NCBI GenBank assembly: GCA_013396525.1
Contig: VWYX01001261.1
Span: forward strand, 87,818 to 151,817
Origin: Chaetorhynchus papuensis
Lineage: Eukaryota > Chordata > Aves > Passeriformes > Rhipiduridae
Direction of reading: 5' to 3'
DNA: 64,000 nucleotides
Position 1 is the first letter of the stretch. Each line of letters opens with the position of its first letter. Under the pieces are notes generated by a model. That model worked only from the letters and a program-made list of their open reading frames with translations. It ran no database searches and was not told the DNA's origin. The position numbers and the translations under genes were made by a program. Shown in pieces: positions 56,501-64,000 of the stretch.

Positions 56501-59500
56501 TTCCCTGGAGGATGACTCTGGAGTGATCAACTGGGGGTGCAGGGAAAGAATGAGCAGTGCCATGAGATACTCCATGCACAGCCACACGGAGCTCCCTCAC
56601 TGCCCTGTGCCACCTCTGCCATGATTCCCAGTGCGTGCCCCCTATCCTCAGCTCTCCCTCTCTGGGCTCAGACCAATCTCACTCCATCCTCCCATCCCTC
56701 TGCCTCTGTGATGGACCACAGAGGTCTGATGCAACCCTCCCTCCTTCCTTCACGGACAGGAAAAGGCTGTCCTTCCCTCATCAGCTCTGAAATCCTTAGT
56801 GCCATACACCTCGTAAGCTGCTCTGGAGGACAGAATGGGCTGAGGCAGGGATGGCTCGGACAGTTCATCACTGCCTCTGTCCATCTGGGTTTTTTTTGTA
56901 GTGGAGAAGCAAGACTCACAGGGCAAGATGTTCTTGTATCGGTTCTTGCTCTTGTTTTCAGGTCTCTGGCCCTCATGACGGTCAAACAGGTGCTTGGCTT
57001 CCTGTTTTTGCAGGCTCTGAGAGCAGAAGAAAGAATAGTCATGGCAAGGTCACAATGTATGACAGGGGAGGTGGGCACTAGGAGGCACAGTGGTGGCTCT
57101 GATGACACATGGGCACGCTGTGGGGGAGCAGGGAAGCAAAAACCAAACCTAGACTTGAGAAGTCCAAGGTTTGTGCCCTTACTGTCTTGGTGACTCGTTC
57201 TCCCAGCCATAAAAAAGCACATTTCTACCTCACTGGGTTCACTTAAAGATGAGACTCACTCCCCAGGGGAATAGGTTCCAAACAGAGACTTCTTTCAGAA
57301 ATAAACTGACAAGACACACAAGAAGTTTGTGCACAGGAAGAAATTGAGGATGGAGAATGAGGCGGTGCATGCAGAATTCCCAAAAAGCCAAATAATGTCC
57401 CCCAGAAGTTTCTTACATCAAATTCCTCCCAGAATCCAGCCTTGGACGTCTCCTGACACAGACTTGTCTTCTTGTTCAGTTCCTGCACTCTGTTCTCAAT
57501 GTCAGCAGCATTCACCCTCGTAGCATAGTAGGGCTGGGGATGGGAAAACACAACACGTGAGAGAGAGAGGGAGAGAAAGATGCTGCTGGAGAGCAAAGTG
57601 TCCTCTGTGCACTGTGGAAAAAAGGAAGGAAAGGGACATAAAACAGAAACAAACAGCAAATCAGTCCCTCCAAAGGGCCCCTAAAAAGAGGAAACTGGAT
57701 TTACCTGCTTCAGGTACACAAAGGAACCAGACATCTCCTCAATTCCAGTCTTCTTGAAGTGCTCCACCAGATCTGTCAAGCTGTCAAACATTTCAGCACC
57801 TCCAACTGTGTAGCGTCCATTCTAAACAGAGGAAGAATGTGCAATGTCTAACTCATTCACAGAATCATGGAATGGTTTGGGTTGGAAGGTATCAGAAAGG
57901 GCAGCTACTTCCAAGCCCCCTGCCATGGGCAGGACACCTTCCACTAGAGCAGGTTGCCCAGAGCCCCTCCCAGCCTAGCCTCAAACACTTCCAGGGATGG
58001 GGCATCCACAATTTCTCTGGGCAACCTGTTCCAGTGCCTCACCAACCTCACAGTAAAGTATTTTTTCCTAATATCCAATCTAAAGCTGCCTTGTTTCAGT
58101 TTTAAGGCATTAACCCTTGCCCTATCACTCCATGCCCTTGTAAAAAATCCCTCTCCAGCTTTCTCATAAGCCTCTTTTAGGTACTGGAAGGTGCTGTAAG
58201 ATCTCCCCAGAGCTTTCTCCAGGCTGCACAGCCCCCACTCTCTCAGCCTGTCCCATAGAAAAAGCTGGAAGTGCTCAGGAAAAAGGCAGTGCTGGGGTGC
58301 AGATCCATAGGCACCACCCTGCACCATCCAGGAGAGCTTTTCCTCTCGGTGCAGTGCTCTCAGTGGATGGAAGCCCAGAGAAGGTGTATTGCCCTCCAAT
58401 CTCATTTAAGGCCCTTGGAATCTCCTCATCCCACATGAAAGAAATAGGAGGAATTGTGACAGCCATGCTGGTAACATCCACCAAAGCACTGCCTCTCCTT
58501 CTGCCCTCCCACTGCTCACCTCACACATGATCTTGATGTGTGTGACTTTGAGTTTGGCCCCAGAGGCACCGGTTGCCCCAGCTGAAGCATCAGACCCAGG
58601 TTTAGGCTGGTCAGTGAGGACAGACAAGACAAAATCCCCCGGTTTGCTGAGGCTCTCCCGCACCAAGAAGGTCCAAGGGGTGCCTTTGGCCTGGAGAAGT
58701 GACTCAGCTGCAGGGCCTGACAAATGCCCATGGTACCACCTAGGAATAAACAAGACAGGGTCAGAAAAGAGGTGGAGATGCAGGAAGTGGGTGCCCTTGA
58801 GCTGAGGAGTGAAGAAAGCAACACTGGGGAAGGGTAAGGGAGGAAGAAAGGAAGGGGGAGGCAAAGAGGAAGGAATGAGAGAGGGAAGGAGGAGCAGGAT
58901 CTTGGGAAAAGCAGATGAGACAGAAGGTAGAGAGCTGGCAAGAAGAAGAAAGTGCAGGGAATGATGTGTAGGCAGAGGGGACCTAGGGAGCAGAAGACTG
59001 GCACCAGAGGACACAGTGGGAAAGCACCAAGTGTGATCCATTGTGTGACACACACAGGCACAGGTAAGGGACACTTTCTGCCTGGAACACCAGCTGGGAG
59101 AGGGTAGTCTGTGTGTTTCAGCACCTCACAGCATTGTTGGGATTGTCACCTTACTGCTGCAAGGGGCTCTGGGAACTCAAACACCAGGGAAACAAAAATA
59201 AACCTCGACAGAGTCAGAAACTCTCCCATCAGGATTTGGCAGCACCCAGATGGTTGTGTTGAGATTAGATCCATTAAAGAACCATTCCAGCAACTCCTCT
59301 CTGAAACTCAGTCACCTCTTCACTCAAAGGATAATTCCCATTCTCTGGGCACATCACACTGCAGCAATCGCCCTGGCCATGAGCGCCAGGAGCTGATCCC
59401 CGTGCACATTCCTGTCGTCAGTGCAAACACTCTGCAGCTCCTTCTCTCCTCCTAGCACAAGGTCAGGAGCACGGGGCTGTGGGAACAGATTTGCTTCTCA

Positions 59501-61675
59501 CAGAGCAGCTAACAGCGAAGGCCTGGCATGGTACTGGTGAACTTCACGTTGTTAGGGGGCTATTTGTTCCCAAGAACTGAGATGGAGTTCAGGACGCCAC
59601 GGCCCAGTCACAGAAGCAGCTGGGGCATTCATTCATTCACCTCTGCATCTGGTCAGAGCAAGGGGCTGCTCCACACACAGCAAGAGGTTCACACAGTCAC
59701 TGGCCTCAGCAAGTAACTCTTGTTGACCCTCACCTCACGTACTGCAAGAAGCAGCTGGTGACTCTCAGAGCACTGTTGTCATTAATTTCTGAACCTCCTC
59801 TCAAAAGAATTGTTCAGCCACCACGTGCTCAGATGCCACCTTGGGATCGGTTGGCCCCTCCTGCTCATCAAAGAGGTCTCCCAGCCTCCCCTCCACTGGT
59901 AGGATGGGGTTAATGTGTCCCATTCCTCCCTCCCCCAGCAAAGCCCAGCTCTTCAAAGCCACGTGACGGAAAATCACTTGGGGAGAGAGTGAGAGGAGCT
60001 TTCGTAAGAGCCCGGGGTGGGGGGGGGGGGGAAGTTTCCAACCGCAGAAGGAAGGGAGGAAGCTGCAGGGCCACGATGCAATGGCCTTAACTGGAGAGGA
60101 CAGCCAGCAGCAGACCTGCCCCCTCTGCAGCCTGACCCCAGAGCAAGCTGGGGGGTACCCTGGTGTTTCAGCCAGGGCATCTCTGCTCCCTGCCTCCAGG
60201 TGCCCAAGGAGGTCCTGTCCAAGAAGGACTTGTCCACCCCAGAGCCAGCTGCGACAGCTCCCCCCGAGCTGCGTCAAAGGGCGTGAAAGCAAAACGCAAG
60301 GGCAAAACCACCTGATTTGATTTAGGAACTTGGTGTCAGAGACACATGCAAAGCGGGGACAGGAAGGAGACTAAGCAGGCCAGGAATAGCAGGGGAACAT
60401 GGTCCTGCTCTCAGCTACGTGAGTCACCCAGGCCTAGAATAACCAGGGAGGTTTGGGGCAAGACTGAGGGCTTCCACACAACATGTCCCTCTACAGACCA
60501 CCGCAGGCCCACAGCGGACACCACAAGCTTTGCTTTTAGAAACAGTATATAAATAGCAAAGGCAACCGGAAACCAGAAGTAAAAATAGAGCCCTGTTAGG
60601 TCTGCTGTGATGGATCAAGGTATGTACAGCTGTTCCTGGGGATGCTGCCCCCATGGACACATAGGAGGCTACGAAAGGCAGGAGGCACTCTTTGCAGGAT
60701 TTGCCCCGGGGATGCAGGCAGGACGGAAAGGAGGCCATGAAACAACTCATCACAGACACAGCAGCTGCCTTGCTGTCCCTGTACCTCTCTGTCGTGGGGT
60801 CCGAACAGTTGAGCGGGTATCGCAGGTCGATGATGGTTCCATCTTTGTCCTGCAGCGAGCCCTGTTGCTGTGTGTAGTACTCCACCAGTTCTGACAAGGT
60901 GGCAAACTTCTCCCCTCCATACAGGTCATAGAAATCCCCGGTGTTCTGGATGCGGATGTGGGTTACCTGATCACCAACCCTGTGGAATAAAGCACAGGGC
61001 AATCCAATGAGGTGGTTGGAAAAGGGGTAGAAAAGTGTCCTGCACTACCTCCCGCCATGGAACCAGGGCAAACCATCCCCGTGAACGGAGATGGCTGCAA
61101 AGAGAAGCTCCTTGGGCAGCTTGAGGGAGGGTCTAGAAGATGCTGGGAAGCTGAGGTCATTTTGCAGCTTGAAAAGAACTCAAAGGAATAGAGACAGGAT
61201 GAAGAAGACGCCACAGGACATGTGAGGATCTAGGCAATCTGTGTATGCAACACTGCAAAGACGGAAGCTGGGCTCCGGGTTACTTACCGGACTGAAAGAG
61301 AAAAGTCCCCCTGATTCTTCCGACTGGGTCTGGCCAGGAAGCTCCCATGGACACCTCGTCCCTTCAGTAAGGCTTCAGCTTCCAGCCCACTCAGGTCACG
61401 GTGAAACCACCTAGCAGAGAAGATAAAAGCAAGACCAAGTGAATAAAAAAGGCCAGGCACTACTGTGGAGATCTGTAGGGTGAAGAACGGTCCCCAGTCA
61501 GCATCCCTAGGTGAGAGCCAGCAGCAGCATCCCTTCCTACCCGATGCCTCCCCCAGCCTATGGATGGTTCCCATTAGAGATAAGGCTTCCAGGGCGATCC
61601 CTGCCCTGATCCTTCCTACTTCCCTGGTCCCATTCCTTACACACACAGACCTCTCAGACCCTCTTACCTCACCAT
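53594..61675 (-). CDS. PTPN6: SHP-1 protein tyrosine phosphatase (non-receptor type 6), 15 coding exons, 606 aa
   Basis: Exons in order: 61675-61668, 61410-61288, 60979-60785, 58739-58520, 57821-57705, 57533-57417, 57016-56920, 56530-56451, 56359-56210, 56102-55971, 55695-55541, 55241-55174, 54794-54643, 53918-53821, 53702-53594 (1821 nt, GT-AG, open). Cytosolic phosphatase that dampens immune-receptor and cytokine signalling. N-SH2 from W4 (pY-binding R30 in FLARPSR), C-SH2 from W110 (R136 in FLVRES), PTP domain with KNRYKNILP, WPD loop D430 and HCSAGIGRTG with catalytic C464. C-terminal tyrosines Y549 (EYGNI) and Y579 (VYENL) correspond to human Y536 and Y564. The start MVR matches the haematopoietic isoform; only 8 coding nt lie in the first exon. 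About ten extra residues in the C-SH2 account for most of the length over human (595). Confidence 0.96.
57856..58260 (-). mobile_element. CR1 LINE 3' fragment in PTPN6 intron 4
   Basis: Antisense CR1 relative to the plus strand: AGAATCATGGAATGGTTTGG at the start, 'gggatggggcatccacaatt' in the middle. It lies in the intron between the two C-SH2 exons, in the same direction as PTPN6. Confidence 0.85.
60014..60033. repeat. G homopolymer tract in PTPN6 intron 3
   Basis: A run of about 14 G interrupted once, in the 2-kb intron between the N-SH2 and C-SH2 exons. The rest of that intron shows no recognised feature. Confidence 0.8.
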
Positions 61676-64000
61676 TGTGGAGGGAGAAAGAAGAGGTGGC
61701 CAAGTGGCTGCCACCAAAACGACTCAAAAAACGCAGAGGAAAAATCAGTTTGCGCTGGTAAGGAAAGGGAAGTTGGAGGTCTGTGCTGGGGCACCCAACG
61801 CCAAGCTGTTCCTGAGCCTCTTGGGAGCTGGCCATGTATCTCTCCTGAAGTCTACTGTCAGTCCATTCAGACCCTCTCCATCCTCCTTTTCCCGGATAGG
61901 TGCCTTGATCTCTGTCCCGCTGTGCAGCGCTGCCGGGCACGGGCAGGTGCGAGCCCGTACGCAGCGGGGCACGCGCAGCTCCGGGAACAGGAAGCGCTCT
62001 GAGCCATCCACTCCGCAGCCCCAAGCTGCTTTGCATACACTTCTGCTTCTCCTTTTGTGTCTTTCCTCCCCATACCCCCTATTATTTTTGGGTCCCTGTC
62101 TTTTGCACACAAGGGCTGACTCTACACATGCATCTTGGGTTCTGGCCGTGCTCTCAAAACTCAGTTCTGCACGTCCTCTGTTCCCCTTCTTCCCCAAAAG
62201 GCCAATGAGCAACGTGAATGCTCCCGAATGTCCTACATGCTCTGTACAGGCACAAGGGGGAATCCGTGTGAACCCAGAGCTGCAGACTTCAAGGTCCAGG
62301 CTAGTGCTCTGAGCACAGCAGTGCTTGCCTGAAACCAGCCTGCCACAGGGTGGGACTGACACAGGCAGTGGTAGCTCAGAAGGGATGGGAAGGGTGAGAG
62401 GTGGTGGTGAAGCTGCCCAGAAAGGCAGGCAGAGACCAGGACAAACAGCTGCTACCTACAGGGAGCCCACACAGCACTGAGGGAGCTGAGCTGAGGACCT
62501 TCAAGATCCCAGCACGGCACACTGAGGCCAGAGCTGACAACCCGGTACAAAAAGAAGGAAAAGTAACCATTCCAGTTACCTAGCTGTTTCCAGCTGTGGC
62601 CCACGACTGCCCTGCCCACAACACTGGTTTCAGGGTCTGTAGGTCTGGTGAAAGAATGGGAGCTAAGCAATGGCCTAAGAGTGCAATCCAACTGGCAAGG
62701 GAGCCTGACTTTTCCCTGGGACCATCTCAGGCAGGGCAGCAGGAACAGCAAGAGCCCTGCTCATTTCGAGTAGCAGCAGCTGCAGACCTCCCCACACACC
62801 ACCAGACTGGGAAATCCTGCAAAAAGATGAACAGGCTGCTAGCTAAGACCTAGACAAAAACTCGTGGCCAAGACAGAAACCAGCAACAAAGGGAAGTACA
62901 GGAGAGACGAGTGGGAAGCTAAACTTCATTGCTAGAAAGGCAACCCAGGCACCTACAACAGCTTCCTTAGAAATGCTTCTGGTTTCGTGCACATGGTGAG
63001 CCAGGGTGCGGTGAGCTGCAGGGAGCCAGAGGTACTGACTTAGAACTTTATCAAAAACCAAGGAGATTTTAAATGCACTGGACCAGTTCAAGGGAACAAC
63101 TTCTGCACAAAGTTGTAGAAGTTGCACCTGAAAGATGGCACCGAAATCAGAGTCAGCCTAGCAGGAATAGGAAACAAGTGGTGTTTATAGCTAAGAGAGA
63201 AAATGCAGGAACTTCCAGGGAGAAGTCCCAAAAGATAATCCCTGACATCAAAAGAATATTAGAGTATGTTGAGTCAATATGAAGCCAAGGCAGACGAAAC
63301 CCAAAACTTAGGCATCCCTACATCCTACACTGACTGAAGGAGAAAATCTGTCTGAGGAACTGAACATTAGTTGGACACAAGAGAACAGATAAAGAGCAAG
63401 GTAGCAAAGGGCCCAGATCAGAATAAGAAAGGGTGAGAAAGCACTTGTCCCATGTCACTCAGTATCCTCCAGAAGGACAAGCCACAGGGTGCAGTGTAAT
63501 CTCTTGACAGCATTTTTGTGGACACAAATCCTTTATCACATAATTTACAGGATCAGTTTATGCTTCTGCTTGCTTTCATTTTAGGAAAGGACTGGATGCA
63601 CTGCAGCTGCCCTGGTGCCTTTGATCCAGGCTGCCTAATTAAAAACTACCAGTAAGGGAGGGAAATATCACCGAGAAGCCATCAGTTGGTATCTTCGAGG
63701 TCGCTCTCCCAGATGGCTGCAGAATGGAACAGCTGAGCCACTGAATATAATAAGACTATAGTTGAGCCACTAAAACACTTTTTAAATATAATTAAGAGGT
63801 CAAGAGATTTCAGCAAAGAGACTACTCTTACACTGTTGTTTGGCTTTCAGTACAACACAGGTGTTAGAACCTCATCTTGGTAAATCCCTTGTGGAACCAG
63901 GCCACAGCCAGCACAGTAACAAATTTACAGGAGAAGATAAATGAAACAGCTAATTAAAAATAGCTAATTAAAAGACATACACATCTGGATTGCTGCAAAA
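61676..64000 (-). other. PTPN6 upstream region: 5' UTR, promoter or upstream intron, no gene recognised
   Basis: No coding exon with homology is visible up to the window edge. A CpG-richer patch lies at about 61.90-62.01 kb and contains ACAGGAAGC (61987-61995), an ETS/PU.1-like core. In mammals the haematopoietic SHP-1 promoter lies just upstream of the MVR exon, so this is a plausible promoter area. An alternative epithelial first exon, as in human, was not identified. Confidence 0.4.

Noticed and set aside
61745..62362. 205-codon minus-strand open frame upstream of PTPN6
   Set aside because: No recognisable domain, no matching splice structure, and it spans the probable promoter.
1..64000. 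Possible new defence system, CRISPR array or prokaryotic operon
   Set aside because: The window is vertebrate nuclear DNA with intron-containing genes; no such structures are present.

Overview
This is nuclear DNA from a vertebrate, almost certainly a bird. Six multi-exon genes can be rebuilt with canonical splice sites. CR1 LINE fragments with the avian-type 3' end (repeats of the form ATTCTATGA) are scattered through the window. CpG-rich promoters and compact introns also fit an avian chromosome. The species cannot be fixed from sequence alone. The gene order and relative orientations C1R-C1S-LPCAT3-EMG1-PHB2-PTPN6 match human 12p13.31 read from the opposite strand, so this is a conserved syntenic block.

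Layout: C1R (+, coding 1089-7644) and C1S (-, 17290-9956) lie tail to tail. They encode the two modular serine proteases of the classical complement C1 complex and share one exon plan. From 17.3 to 24.8 kb the DNA holds only CR1 fragments, an isolated GC-rich patch, a 40-bp tandem duplication and a 473-base run of N (24078-24550). LPCAT3 (+, 24800-38318) encodes an ER lysophospholipid acyltransferase and has an 8-kb first intron. Its 3' end converges on EMG1 (-, 43071-39216), an 18S rRNA pseudouridine N1-methyltransferase. EMG1 and PHB2 (+, 43329-49314) start 257 bp apart, back to back, from a CpG-rich bidirectional promoter with ETS and YY1 motifs. PHB2 encodes prohibitin-2. PTPN6/SHP-1 (-, 61675-53594) converges on PHB2 across 3.7 kb, half of which is a decayed CR1 copy that still shows reverse-transcriptase remnants.

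The most unusual features are in PHB2. Intron 6 reads as a U12-type AT-AC intron with an exact TTCCTTAAC branch site. A 6-nt microexon (48504-48509) supplies Arg-Gly near the C-terminus. The last intron carries a structured stretch that looks like the host-intron scaRNA U89/SCARNA12. C1R has a start codon split AT|G across an intron, a GDSGS active-site motif in place of GDSGG, and a long TTCTA/TTCCG pentanucleotide repeat just upstream of a short exon. The miR-200c/141 pair that lies between PTPN6 and PHB2 in mammals was not found.

The genes do not form one pathway. C1R and C1S act together in complement activation in plasma; the other four are neighbours by ancient synteny. All coordinates come from manual reading of splice sites and reading frame, and no alignment was run.
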